A stretch of DNA of 64,000 nt from Icerya purchasi (Eukaryota > Arthropoda > Insecta > Hemiptera > Monophlebidae): contig CM077116.1 of assembly GCA_039619475.1 (NCBI GenBank), positions 8,170,501 through 8,234,500 on the forward strand, read 5' to 3'. Within the stretch, counting starts at the first letter, position 1; each line of letters begins with the position of its first letter. Both the position numbers and the translations under genes were made by a program. The notes under the pieces are model-generated. The model worked only from the letters and a program-made list of their open reading frames with translations. It was not told where the DNA came from and searched no databases. Below, piece by piece: positions 34,638 through 47,529 of the stretch.

Positions 34638-37132
34638 TTATATACCTAATGCCGTGAAATATTCTCAAATAAAAAAAAAAATTAAGTACATATATCCCAC
34701 ACACAACTTGTTTTATTTACATTTAAAAATCAAGCGTCCCCATTGAAAGACCCGTATATTACATATACATATTATATTTCTCCCCTTTTAATGTAATGGG
34801 AAAATCAGTTAAACTTAGTTATTTCTTTATGATTTTGTTGAATAAATCGTTGACTAGCTAATTCCGTTGTATTTTGGGTGATGCAGTTTTTGTATGAGCT
34901 TGCCGGGACTTCTGTCATTCTTACTGATGCGCAAGATATTCGTGCTGCTTTGAAATTTATGACGATTCTGAAGAATCCGGTAATACCCCAGATGATTCTG
35001 TTGATTTTTGTATATGATTCCTTTTTAACAAATACAAGTCTGAATCTTTTTAAGCAGCTGCAACATACTTTTCTCGGCTGTCATTAACTGTTAAGTTCCG
35101 TACAGCCTTGTCTTCACAATTTGTACCGATAAAATTATCGTCTCGTTCGTAATAGCATTTGGGCTGCTATTATAAGGAAGAAGCTGAAAATTAAGTGCAA
35201 ATTTTCGTACAGTGTTTCAAATTCGCGATCTGAGCCGGTAGGTTTGGTTGCAGCAGCAGCAACGGGAACCTTTTTTTTTTTTTTTTTTTTTGACAATAGG
35301 ACCAAAAAGAGAGTTTACGTTGATGCCAGTATGGAACGGTATCTCTACGAAATCGATATTACTCCAATAAATTATTTATTTAGAAAAAATGGATGTTTAC
35401 AACGGCTGGTGGTAGAGTTATTGAAGAAAATCAAGATGAACTGAATGAGTTTACACGCTTGAAATACGGATTTTTTATGATAGAAGTGTGTACTACTGGT
35501 GACAATCGTAAATGCTGAATACAATACTGAAGTTGGAGCGAGAAAAGTAAGAAAATGCATCTGAAACGGACGATGCTGCAGTCTATTTAGTTCTTATGAT
35601 TGGAAACGATGAAAATTTGCTGAAGTCGGCATATAGAATAAAATGTTTATTTACTTCCTCGAAAACCATGAAAGGTCTTTACATATACTGTGTAGAGCTT
35701 GAAATTAGCGAAGAATGAGGAGAACAGACACCGGTCGACGTGAGAATTTCTTCTATTTATTGGTGAAAGAAGGGTTCGGATAGGGCGAGAATTAGCTAAG
35801 ACTTAGAAATGAAGAAAGGAGCTCTTGGGAACGAACAAAGATAGAAAGAGAGGGCCACCTACTACTATATATTTGTAGAAAACGAAATTCAGCTGCTTAT
35901 CTAAGCGGCTAGTCTTAGAGTTTTTAAGACCAGCTCCCTTTCGACGAGTGATGATCGGTTTGCACCTTTTAATTTGAAGTTGTTTAAGATCATTTTTTAT
36001 CTAAAATTAAGCCGACCGCGGGTGATGGACAGAATTTTCAGTAAATTTAACGCGAAGCGTTCTCATATTCTACAAAAGTGCATTGTAGACGATTTTGTGT
36101 AGAAGAAAAAATTAGGAAACCATTTTTCGCGGCCACGGAATATTTCGTACTATTTATTTTCGCGATAGAGAATTTGTCGCCAAAAAATGAAAACGGTAAC
36201 GTGGTCGCCAATTAGTACGTACTTAGATTTAACCTATCCGCAGAGGTGATATTTGAATGAATATATCATCACTAATGGCAATACTAAACAGTTTTTGAAA
36301 CGAATCGTTCAAAGATCAGGTAGAGTATTTGCAGAGAGATATGGATTCGCGTGCTATTATGATGAAAAATGAAAAAATGGTTGTTAATGGTTATTATTAC
36401 TTTAAACCAACATTAGTAATTAGCCGATTTTACCCATCGTTAATATTAAACATTTCAAAAAGAGTTTGAGAATGGCGTACGTCACTTTTTACGAGTTGAA
36501 GGTTGTTGTAGTTTTCCGGAAAAGAAGAAAAATCCCTAGCCGGTGGAAAGTTTTCCGTCGAAAAATATGAAAAATGTGTTTTTAAATGGTTAAGTGCATC
36601 ACCGGGAAAAGGTTAATTGGGCATAATAAATACAGGTAAAAAAAAAAATTCTATTAAATAACAGTTGCCCAAGTATCCGATATCGTATAAAAATGAAAAG
36701 AATTTTCTAAAAAAATTCGCCCTGTTCCGGAATATAAATTTTTACACGAAAGATGTAAGAAAATATTTTTATATTAATATGGTGCGGGAGGAATAATGAT
36801 ACGGTTACGAGAGCGGTTACGAGTATTCTCATCGAAGCTAGAGCTAATTTCCGAACTATTTCTTAGTGTTCCGAAGTTGCCGCAATTTACTTAATTATAA
36901 GCGGACGCGGGCGACAGAGTAGTCTCAGCAGTTTGCTCTACGAGTCGGATATAAATTTTTTTCACGGCAGCGGGAATATTTTAATAGAGTGAGCGCAAGA
37001 CCGGGGAAGTGCGAACATGTTGCGTAGAAAAGTGGCGTAACATTTTCTTCGATGGTATCGGCAAAGGCTGTCGCAATGGACGGCCACAGGGTCAGCCAGC
37101 GTTATCCATCACTGGGGCGATGTCGCATCGTG
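34638..37132. other. 2.5 kb without recognised gene
   Basis: Mostly AT-rich. A 20-base T run at about 35271-35291 follows a cagcagcagcaa stretch. The short plus-strand frames at 34878-35087 and 35244-35444, and VIEENQDELNEFTRLKYGFF in another frame near 35415-35475, look slightly protein-like but match nothing I know. Confidence 0.35.
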
Positions 37133-37457
37133 TCACTGTCTTTTCGATTGCATGCAGCCGTTACCAGTCCGGTGATATATTAACGTGACTAGTCGGTGCG
37201 GTCCGTTCAACAATGTCACCGTCCATACATCTTTTCGAGTACCGGGAACATTCTTCGTTGCACTCGAGAAGATTGATGGCCGTTTTCCAATGGGCACCCT
37301 GGCCGTCGGCAGCTGGAGCGGCCGATAAGCCGACGGGCACTGCCCTTGTCGGGCAGCAGATGCTGTTTCGCATCTTGCATCCTCTATTTTCTTTCTTGAC
37401 ATCGATGATCCACTTTAGATGACCCACAAGAAAACACGGCCGGAGTGGCCAATTCAA
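37133..37457 (-). other. GC-rich stretch, possible exon
   Basis: A GC-rich island in AT-rich DNA. Two overlapping minus-strand frames are open (37133-37402 and 37161-37457). The second contains a cysteine cluster, LLECNEECSRYSKRCMDGD, reminiscent of extracellular cysteine-rich modules. Possible splice signals exist (gccag before GAHWKTAINLL, and GGTGAC after the cysteine cluster), but they are weak and unproved. I do not assign a product. The plus strand is also open at 37213-37422, which suggests composition alone could explain the frames. Confidence 0.25.
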
Positions 37458-40400
37458 ATTTAGTTCACGTATCCGAAACGCCGGTTACAAGTTGTACTTG
37501 AGTAGCGGCATTTCTTCCAAGACGCTTGGCCTACAATAATAACGGTAGCCGGAACGGGGAAAGAAAATTTTGAGCAACGAGCTCAGCCGAGCAGAGACGG
37601 TTAGCTAGCACGACAACTTTCACTATAGTACGTGCCTGATAAGCTGTTCACGTGGTAATGACGAAAACGGATTAACCTTCCCTATTCAACTGAGCACCAG
37701 AAGGTCTATTCGTTTTCGTCGAATTCGTGGATTTTTAATTTCTACGCGAAAATGAATTCGCCTTTTTTTTCGCTTACATAAGCACGGTCTTGAAAAAATG
37801 AGCGAACGCGCTATAAAATTTTGAAGCCTTTTGAGCGACCACCGTAGCTGGAAATTCCTTTCTCTTTTTTCCACAATGATCAGCGGTAATCTATAAAAGA
37901 ATTTACGGAGGAAAAGCGGAGTTGCCAGTGTACCATTCAATTTTCGAGAAACATTCAAGTAGCTTAGCGATTATTTAGTCGTACCCTAGGATAAACTATG
38001 GCGGTAATATATAAAATTCCAAATTCCAGTGTAAAAGGTACTGCCATTTTTCAGGGCAGCTAGAACAAACGCTATCCAAAAATTTAAACAGTCACCTGTA
38101 TGTGTATTTTTTCCCCCAATAAAAAAAAAAAAAACAGTAATTGGCCAACGTACATGCGCTGTACAATAAAATGCTCACTATAAGATCGGAAGTAATAACG
38201 TACGAGTTACTCCGTATTTACCGAGTACCATAAGTGACATGTATATTTTTTACGACTACCCGAGTTATAATCATATCCATAAAAAAAGAAGAAAAAATCA
38301 CTCTTGGTACGATCTAACCGAACCGAATTAAAACGAGATATCTGAGAAATATTTCGAACCTACTTCAGAGAACAGTTGTGTTAAAATAAATGTTTAGTTA
38401 CAAATGAAACGAACTCAAAATGCTGGGCTCAAACTTTGCTCAATTGTTAGCTTGATGTTGCATACTACGTGTTTGTGAACAGATCCTGTAAGGGCTTTCG
38501 AACTGCGAACATATCGAGCATCTTGCGAATTTCATAAAGATGATGGCTAGAAGAGGGCAGAAAAGCAGTCTAATGATTTTGTTTGATAATAAATGCGTTC
38601 TTAAAAAAACCATAAAATACAACGATTGTTTTATGCTTTTTTTTTCTTTCTCTATAAGTGTACATGTATTTATTAAGTCAGTTTCAATCCAAAGTATAAC
38701 CGAATAAATTAAAAAACTCACCTAGAAAACCTGTCCTCAAAACTGTATACAGTCCTAGAAATTGGATAGCGTGTCAGTTTCGCCCGTATGTGAAAACTGT
38801 GAGTAGATCCGAGCAACGTATGCAGCGATGACGGGGCAAATAGAAACGGAGACCCACAAAAAATGTGTGGATAGCGTGGGCTAATAAGACTCGCTTGTTG
38901 AAAGTCGCTTATAGCTCCGTTTCATACGCGTAAAAATTTAAAGTAACTTCGAAATATTAATTCTTTTTTTTCGCCCGGAAATGTATGTATAGTTTTTAAT
39001 TCAGTTATTTTCGTTGTCTTTAATTTGAGCTTATTCCCTGAATGTTAATATACGGTTGCGGAAGGTAATAAGGTCGACACCTGAAAAGACCGACAAAAAT
39101 CGATTGTAAACGGAGTACCTGGAAGTGTTTTAATTACGACTTGAAAAATTATTTTAAATCATTCTGACAATCGACGTAAACGCAAAGTGAGCAGTTGTGA
39201 CCACCCGGTTTTAATAATTCGGTGCCTGTTGCAAAACTAATATGGCTGTGGAAAGTAGCGGGTCGCGACTCGTTCTTCCTCCATTTCAAACACCGAGTTG
39301 CAGCTGTTTTTCTTTTTTTTATCTTCTCTCTCGAGAACATGTTCCACGTTTTAACTCCTTCTTTTCTAGTTTATTGTTACTTTAATTGCGTCCTGGAACA
39401 TTTTTTCCCTCAAAACTGCAGTTTTTAAATCGATTTTCGATACTGCTTTCGTCGCTTTACTATGTTTTTCTTTGAAGAACGCGATCGATGATGAATTTGT
39501 ACCGTCGGCAGAGATGCAGCTGCTACGAAGTTTTTAAGAGTTTTAATTGTAACGCTAAGAATTGCAGTTGTCGTGGACGTGACCGGATTTTTAGGTGACG
39601 AAGAGCCTACCGGAATGTCAGCAGATGGAGAACTGGAATTTTTAACAACTTCAACCCCCAATTGAATTTAAAGAAGAAGTGGAAGGATCTGTTATTGGTG
39701 CGATTGTTAGTATTACAGTGGTGGTACAAAGTGCTGGGCGACAAACGTCCTATTTAGAATAGCGTCTCTAATAAACGGGTAAAATCCCATTGAGGAGATG
39801 CCACTTTGAATATTCAATAAAGTCGTACATTCTTCCCGTTGTTTTAATGAATACGAATCTCAGGGACTTCTTTGACTTAAAAACGGCCTTATTCAACGGT
39901 TGCAACTGGCGATTTAATGGAAGACTGAATGTTCGGTGTTATTTTTCGACTTTATTGGACAAGTCAATTTTGCGCCGTTGAAAATTAATAGCACTTCACC
40001 TTCGGACTTTTACTTTTCGAAATGATCCGAGCGTTTCAAAAAAATCACAACCGTCATACTGCCTTTTTCAGTCATATACACTACATCAGGAGCCGTATTA
40101 TATGAATTTTTGCATTGTTGTCCTTTTCGTAATCTGCCAATATTTTATAACTTTGGCCAGCATTACTTCCGCTTATCCAGTTAAATCTACTTTGAAGTTA
40201 TTATGGAAGTTTCTTCCGTTTGTTTATCATTAATACAGAAAAAATAAATAAAACAAAATTACCTAAGAGATGAGATGACAAACAACAAACAGGCGTTATT
40301 ATGGAAACTTTTCCTTTTTTTAAAAAAAAATCAGTCTAATATAAGATCAGGATTACGAATTTCGAAAGACACTTAAAATATACTGCACTTGTATAGAAAA

Positions 40401-40723
40401 TATAAAACTTCCTTAACATCAGGGCTACTTTTTCGCGACCAAAGCTTTATTAGCTTCCAGTGTAAAAACTACCACAAGTAATGTGGTTTTGCCAACGTAA
40501 TATTATTGTGTCATGAAATTCAGTGCATTCAAACTCGATTTATCAATTGGCCTTACCACACAACTGGATCTTATTGTTCTACACCATCTTATATATACAT
40601 TGTATATATATATATATATATAAATGGGTGCGTACTAGCAGTTGCCTACAGTTTCCCTCGCATATTAATACCTGTTTAAATCTCTTTCTCTATTTTTTTC
40701 ATTCTTTTTATATCGTCAACTAT
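37458..40723. other. 3.3 kb without recognised gene
   Basis: AT-rich sequence. The serine- and lysine-rich minus-strand frame at 39425-39661 (ends KKNIVKRRKQYRKSI) has no domain. A TA repeat at 40603-40621 precedes the SINE. Confidence 0.4.
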
Positions 40724-40930
40724 GCGTATCAGCCTAGTGGTTAAGGCGCTTGGCTACTAAACCGAAGGACACAAGTTCGAGACTTGTCTCGTTCGAGATC
40801 CAAATCGCTCCCAGGTATATATCCAATCTGAAATTGAATTGGTTATACCACAGAAATCTGGGAAAGTAAAGGCGGATCCCAAGTAGAAAAGAGCTATACC
40901 CGCATTAGTGCTGTTGGGCGCGGGGGGGGG
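40724..40930 (+). mobile_element. tRNA-derived SINE, copy 1
   Basis: The head resembles a tRNA gene with an internal RNA polymerase III promoter: box A tagtggttaagg at 40735-40746 and box B gttcgagact at 40775-40784, spaced as in tRNAs. The body shares ordered blocks with the copy at 50518-50740: cttggctac, ctcgttc, tcgctcc, aatctgaaattgaa, ggaaagtaaaggc and gatcc. Between them the copies define the family. After about 40920 this copy runs into a G run (40922-40930). The RNA would be transcribed by Pol III and mobilised by a partner LINE, not identified here. Confidence 0.75.
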
Positions 40931-41939
40931 TCCTCTACTTCCTCTCCGGCGGATCCGCCGCTGTTGCAATTTAAATTTTTTAAATGTTCTGGTACAATTT
41001 ATCTGTTATATTGAACATTATAAATACCGAACGTATTTACTAAGTATTTTTAAAAAAGTAACAAATTTTATTACAAAGAATTATTTATAATATATTTTAC
41101 GTAATTAATACGGATAATACATTCAGTAGTACGTCATATTTCATTGTCAATTTTTGCTCTCAGTCTATAGATTAATCACTACAGTTATCTATTTTTTATT
41201 TCTTTTACGCCATTATATTTTCCTCACATATCATTCGTTCGTTTTGAAAGCTGCTTACCTATTCGCTGCCTCGAGCTTTAAATGTAAATAATTTTTATTT
41301 CTTTGTATTTTTTTTGGATCAACATTTCTTTATAGACGAAAAAGTAGAGTAATTAATGTTATCATCCCAACTTTTAACAAACGATTACATTCTATTTTTT
41401 TTTTTTTTTTTTTTTGTGCATACATATTAATACGAATCATCAGTTTCTGTTCTCAGGACGCCATAAAGACGGTTTTCGGACTTTTGATAGAACGTATTTT
41501 GAAAGTTTATTGTTGCCCCTTTAGTGGGCGCCATTAAAACGGGGATCTATAAGTGTCCAACGGATTCTGTATTTTCTTCTGAAAGAACAGATCTTGCCTC
41601 TATTCTGAGAGCCAATTAATACGAACTTACTAGATTTTTAAGTCTCGGTTTCGCGGTCCAATTGTCGACTAAAATGGTGCGTTCTCGCAGATGTCAGTAA
41701 TAAAATTGACCAGCAGAGAAGAAAAAAAAGAAATATTCAGTTTAATCGGGCGTTAGTCTTTTACTAAATTTAACCAAATGACGGCAGTAATAAAAAAAAT
41801 CGTTTCCCTCGCTTTTCTCTTTTTAAGACCACGAAATTTCCTCAGCTTGCGAGATCATTTTTTTCCGGCGGGAAAACTCACTACAGTGTGACGTACTAAG
41901 TGTCGAAATATAAAACTTAACAAACCATGTTTATCAGAA
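40931..41939. other. Spacer with T run
   Basis: No gene seen. A T run of about 20 lies at 41396-41415 and could be the tail of an unrecognised minus-strand insertion. Confidence 0.4.
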
Positions 41940-42790
41940 CACGTACATGCCACATCAAATGGTTGAAGAAGTCGTATCGACGCCTTAAGATTGTTAAAGA
42001 AGATGTTGTTCTACAATAAAGGAGGAAATTGTAAAATTTTACTGCTTCTTTACAAATCGATAATTAGATCTAAACTTGAATATGGCTGTCAGGCGTATTG
42101 GTCATCCAGCCGAAGTCTGCTATCCTCTCTTGATACCATTCAAAACTCTGCTATCCGCATCGCCACGGGCGCCTTCTATTCTAGTCCTCCTGTCAGCCTA
42201 AATAGTGAATCTGGTCTCCTTCCTCTCCACTATGGAAGACTAGTCTTATCATCCAACTTTCTTGCCTCTACTCTGTGCATTCCTAATCTCCCGCTTTTCA
42301 GTATCCTATTCCAAAACAATCCCCCTATTTCACAAAACTTCTCCAAATACACGAACCATCTTAAAATCAATCTTGAATCTTTGTTTCCCCAATTCTCTTA
42401 AATTCTCCTGACTCCTCTAATTATGCCACTCTTTATTAATCCCCCTCCATGGCTTCTATCCCCTGTAGGTATAAATTTCAATTTACCTAATTCTTCCAAA
42501 ACCGTCTACCCTCCCTTTGAAATTTCAAAATATCCTAATCTTATCTGTTGTTATCGCGTAGGATATGCTTTCTCAGTTCTCAACTTCATACTAAAATTTC
42601 GTCTTTGCAAACACTGTTCTATATTTACTGCTAAACTCTTCGTTATCCTAAAAGTCCTTGAATTTTTAACTTCTTCCGATCCTCACTCCAAATATCTCAT
42701 AAATTCTGACTCACTCGGTAGTTTCCAAGCATTTCAGAATCCACATTCTTCCCATCCTATCGTACAACGCATTTTCATATATACGCATAT
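41940..42790 (+). pseudogene. I-like LINE: RT C-terminus and RNase H
   Basis: The plus-strand sequence starts in a degenerate IKWLKKSYRRLKIVK. The clear frame follows: LLYKSIIRSKLEYGCQAYW (post-palm LYxxxIRSxLEYG motif), LDTIQNSAIRIATGAFYSS, and a proline- and serine-rich connector. After a stop near 42401, the frame 42423-42824 gives a worn RNase H: FTAKLFVILKVLEFL (usual FTAELxAI), YLINSDSLGSFQAFQN (SDSxSALxAL, aspartate present) and SHPIVQRIF. The TDGS strand is not seen and probably lies in a shifted part. The fragment ends at a TA-rich microsatellite near 42776-42795. It is a different family from IA: the palm-flanking sequence diverges strongly. Confidence 0.72.
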
Positions 42791-44524
42791 ATGTATATCA
42801 ATATTTCTATTTTTACAGTACTGAACTAAATTAAACAAGATGCTTAATATCGAAGTAGTTCAACCACGACTGTTTGTGGTAATACGCAGGATTTTTGTTA
42901 CAGTTACAATGTGAAATTAACAATAATAGTTTAAATACGGTTCAGTGCACATTCAAGGTAAAATAAATCAGTAATGTGGAAGTTACACGAGCAGTTCATT
43001 CATTTGTGCGCAATAACGCAAAAATTTACATTTGAAATAGCGAACTAATATGACCGTTCAAGTCTACAATATCGCAGAATGAATACATTTACGATACCGG
43101 AATAATACGGCCACTGCCGCACTCTTAGAACTCTGGTAAGGGAATATTTCTCCGACCGCTCCATAACCGGTTCCATAGGGGTGATAGGTTTAGACTTATC
43201 GTGTTTACATGTCAACTCTTAGTGTTACAAGCTAGAGAACCGTGCTTAGATAGTTGAAATCATTATTAATTGTTGAATACAGTGCGTAGTATCAGTTCGA
43301 ATTTGAGGAGCAGTCGAGTCGTCACTGTAAACTAAATAAGATAAGAAAGAGAACAGGCATACGCCATCAGCAGGTACATGCATTTCAACCGCTTAATGAG
43401 AAACTTCTGTTCCACTGGATTCCAGTAATTTCTAAAATCCCGTGTTAATTGCAAATTTCGCGTTAAAGGAAATATACTGAAATTGGAAAAAGGCTACACT
43501 TTTATGTGTTTTCGGTAAATTGTTAGTTTAGGAATAGAATTTTTATTGTGCCAAATTACGTATAAACCGATAATTAAACGCACAGTTATTGCAAAGTCTA
43601 CGAAGACTACGCAATCGAACTATGTACTTTTACGCGCTTATTAAAAAAAAAAAAATCACACCTTAATTTTAACGTTAATGACCAAGAAAACGAAAAGATT
43701 TCGAACACGACTTTTCCTTTTTTTCGTTTGGTAAAGAGTCTAATTAGACTTAAATAGAAGGCGAAAAATTTGCGAACGATTGTTTGCGCCCGCGACAAAC
43801 TAAATTTCAACGAGATAGTTGATGAGCAGGAAAAATATCTCAAAGAGCATTTAAGTTTTTGAAAATATTGGTTCAAAAATTATATATGCGTTATCGGCGG
43901 TTGTGGTAAATACTAAACTGCGGTAATAGTGTACGAAATTTCTCAGAACACCTTCATGGCATTACAAACGCAGTCAAGTCTGTCCGTTAAGAACGTCAGT
44001 AGACGTGTAATTAATACTCGTCGTGAAATATTTAAAGTGATCGATAAAGCTTCATAAATTACGACCGAATTACGATAATGTGTTATGATTATTGGCCTGT
44101 CGAGACGACTAGGGCGGTAAGAAATACGATATCATCGTAGTAAAATTAAAATGGGAAATTTCGAATAAGTTTTGAAAATAAAAGATATAATTAGAATGAA
44201 AAAAAAAAATAAAAAATAAAATTGAGGTGAAAAAGTAAAAATATTCAATGCAAGATGAATTTTACCCTTTTAGATTTTTATCTTTAGTATTTTAATTGAA
44301 GAGAAGACGTTCTCGCGTTTTCACATATTTTTAAAACACGATCGCTCTGGTAATTGTGCATTTTGCGATGAAACTGATGGCACGTTTAGAGGCTATATTC
44401 TTAATGAGAGGAAAATTTGACAAGATAGTAAAGTGTCAGTGAATGTGTACAGAGCGTTGTGAAGTATAATTCTGCATCTTTTCACACTTCTCAACGTTAG
44501 TTTCAGGGCTACTTGACCGAATCG
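42791..44524. other. 1.7 kb without recognised gene
   Basis: AT-rich, probably low-copy sequence. No domains were seen in its short frames. Confidence 0.4.
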
Positions 44525-44660
44525 TATAATATAATATAATATAATATAATATAATATAATATAATATAATATAATATAATATAATATAATATAATATAAT
44601 ATAATATAATATAATATAATATAATATAATATAATATAATATAATATAATATAATATAAT
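44525..44660. repeat. Pentanucleotide microsatellite (TATAA)n, about 27 units
   Basis: About 136 bp of uninterrupted TATAA/ATAAT units. It creates a spurious minus-strand frame of repeated YYIIL. Purity suggests recent expansion. Confidence 0.97.
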
Positions 44661-45006
44661 AGCGTTTTAATTTGAATTTTCACGTACGCTAAATTAATTC
44701 GTAACCTTTTCTCCTTACACATCGGACTAACAATAAGTAAAAAAAGTATAGTTATAACATCTACAGTGTCAGTGTGTGTTGACTGAAAACGCCAGTCTAC
44801 TATAGAGCGCTGAAAATAATTTGCTCTTAAAATTAGCATATCAAATTTACGAAATAGTCTGTTACAGCGAATAAAATGGTTCCGATTTTATTTTAGTTTC
44901 AATCTCTAATTTGTATAGGACCTGTCCGATTTCAGCGTAGTTATTGATAACTTTTCGATAGTTTCGATACAGTCAGGAGAAATCGAAGCGTTATTAGCTT
45001 GAATAG
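44661..45006. other. Spacer, nothing recognised
   Basis: AT-rich flank between the pentanucleotide repeat and the A tail of the family-IA LINE. I found no convincing target duplication here. Confidence 0.4.
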
Positions 45007-45136
45007 TTTTTTTTTTTTTTTGGGCGCATCAAATATAGACCATTGCCCAGACACAATGGGAAGAAGAGACAATTAACTAGAACCTAATTCGATTGGAGAC
45101 AGCTGAAATAAAGGAACCAAGGACGAGAACAACAGA

Positions 45137-47510
45137 CTAGGAAGGAAGGGACGAGATGTAAGACGCACAGTAAGGAGTGGGAAGCCCCAGCTTTATAAGG
45201 TGAAGATAGAAAAGAGAACGCTCCGCAGAAAGAGCAGAGAACTCGAAGAAAATGTGATCAGCATCACAGACAACTGCTTCATCTGGATGCAACGGACAAT
45301 GAGGAGAGGGAAGCAAAGAGAAACGATAGCGTGAAGAGGGCAGCAGTGTGTGATTAAAGCACAGGCGGACAATAGAGGAAATTATAAATCGTGGAAGAGA
45401 GGGAAACTCCGAGAACCATGGATGAGAAGGAAGTGTAGGTTGGATTGAAAGGTAGAAGGAACGATTGTTGGAAAAAGAAGAAGGGTACACATCCGACCAA
45501 AATCTGAAGTGAAGCTTCTTAATTAGGGGTAATAGATTAACAGCCGGAAATTTTTAAAAATAGAAGCGAGAACGAACAGCAACCTGAGCCAAAGCATCCG
45601 CCATTTCATTACCCTCGATGCCTCTGTGACCAGGAACCCACAGTAAGTCAATGTGTACAGAGTGATGGAAAGAAAGATTATAAATGAGAGATCGTATACG
45701 AAGAATGAAGAAGTCAGAAGAGGGAGGAGGAAGCGGTGAACTGATAGCCTGGAGAGCACCCATGGAGTCAGAAATGATTAGATAGTCGGAGGACGAACGA
45801 TTGGACGAGATATGTATGATCGCACGAAGGATAGCCATCAATTCGGCCGTAAAAATAGAACAGAAAGATGGGAGGCGAAAGGATTCGGAGAAATTGGAGT
45901 CGAGAAGAATAAAAGACGATCCGACCCCACCGGGTCCTCTAGAGCCATCAGTAAAAACAAGTGCATGAGAAGGAAAAAGACAACTGACCGTACTGCGAAA
46001 TTCCTGTTTAATGACGGTCTGAGGCATAAACTTGGAAAATTTAGGAAGAAAATGTACTTTGGGAGGGTGTAAGAGGTCGAAATAATTGTGTGAGAAGTAC
46101 GGAAGATTATTGCTGGATATAATATAGGAGGAGAAATGGCTAAGACGTTGAGAAATAGGGGCTAAGATAGGGATTTTATTAGAAACAAAGCGCCAGTTCT
46201 TGGCAATGTAAATGTAGGAAGGAATAAGTTGAGACGAAGTGATAGGTAAACGTTTGGAAAGGAATCGATAGCCCAAATAAGACCTTCGAACTGAGAGGGG
46301 AGGTATGTTAGATTCCGCGAGCATTGCTGAAATGGGAGAGGATTTGAGAGCACCGAGGCAAAGACGGAGACAGGAGTTTTGTATTATATCTAATTTGAAA
46401 AGAAGGGATCTGGAGGCACAATCATAGATAAAAGAGCAGTAATCAAACTTGGAACGAATAATGGATGTATACAGGGAAATGAGCAGATGAGGATCACCTC
46501 CCCATTTAGTTGGAGACAAGGATTTTAGCAAGTTCAGTCTTTTAACGGCAGAACAAGAAAGGTGGTCAATATGCTCAGAGAAGGTCAGACGACTATTAAG
46601 GTAAATACCGAGATAGCAGAAGCAAATAACACGGGCAAGAGAAACTTGATTCAGGGATAGGTTGACTAATGTGGAATTGTAGGGGCGGAGAGTAAAAACC
46701 ATAGAAGAGGATTTAGAAGGAGAAACAGAAAGGTGAATAGAAGATAGGGACTGTTCAAGTGCAAACAAAGACGAATTAAGAGTTTCGTTGGCGATTACCA
46801 AGTCGTAGGAAGAGGAAAAAAGAAGAATATCATCCGCAAAGAATAAAGAGAGGGAGTTTAAAAGAAGAGATGCTACAGCAATGGTATATATATTGAAGTG
46901 GGTGGGGCTGAGGGGGGAACCTTGCGGAAGACCGCAGAAAACACTTCTTGTAACTCGAAGCCACAGAGAGGAAATGTGGATAATGCGATTTATCATAAGA
47001 TTAATAGTCAGCGAAATGAGTTTGACTGGGAGATTAATTGCGGCCATTGCGTCTTTTAGACTAGGTAGATGAACGTTATCAAAGGCTGAGGATAAGTCGA
47101 TAAAAGAAGCCAGCGTGAAATGCTTATGTATGAAGGATTTATAAACGTGGGAAACAAAGGAGCTGATACAATCGGCAGGACCTATGCCTGGTCGAAAGCC
47201 AAACATGTTGGAAGGAAGTAAGTTGTTATGTTCCAGCCACCAAACAAGACGTTTATTCAGCATGCCTTCAAAGAGTTTCCTGAAACATGATGCCAAAGAG
47301 ATAGGACGTAAGGAAGCATTTTTTTTCGGGATGGGAATAACGATAAAGGAGTTCCAGGAAGACGGAGTAATGGCTCTGGAAGGAGAAACGCAAGTGACTG
47401 CTCAGACAGATTTTTAAGGACTATGTATGGAATACCATCTATACCCGGTGTAGGACTGGTAGAGTTTAGGAGAACAGACTTCAGTTCATTGATATTGAAT
47501 GCAGATGTTA
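45137..47510 (-). pseudogene. Family-IA ORF2: reverse transcriptase, RNase H, terminal finger
   Basis: After the C-run the frame resumes with INELKSVLLNSTSPTPGIDG, then shifts once more near 47390. The long frame 47296-45554 contains FRKLFEGMLNKRL, MFGFRPGIGPADCI, LASFIDLSSAFDNVHLPSL (motif A), GLPQGSPLSPTHFNIY (motif B), and LSLFFADDILLFSSS (FADD catalytic box, intact). YLGIYLNSRLTFSEHIDHL and SIIRSKFDYCSFIYD follow. RNase H follows: FTDGSRGPGGVGSSF, IFTAELMAILRAI, ISDSMGALQAIS and GHRGIEGNEMADALAQ, with the D-E-D-D residues present. An in-frame TAA at 45554-45556 separates this from the same-frame C-terminus (45490-45137) with CDADHIFFEFS, a worn finger. The catalytic domains are the best preserved in the window. 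Confidence 0.9.
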
Positions 47511-47529
47511 AAGGGTGCGGGGGGGGGGG

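Noticed and set aside
40724..40800. Functional tRNA gene
   Set aside because: Boxes A and B are present, but the acceptor and anticodon stems do not pair cleanly, and a SINE body shared with a second copy follows.
44393..44839. 148-codon minus-strand frame with YYIIL repeats
   Set aside because: It is produced entirely by the pentanucleotide microsatellite.
45812..46072. Plus-strand frame within the 45-50 kb LINE
   Set aside because: It is antisense to the RNase H and linker region.
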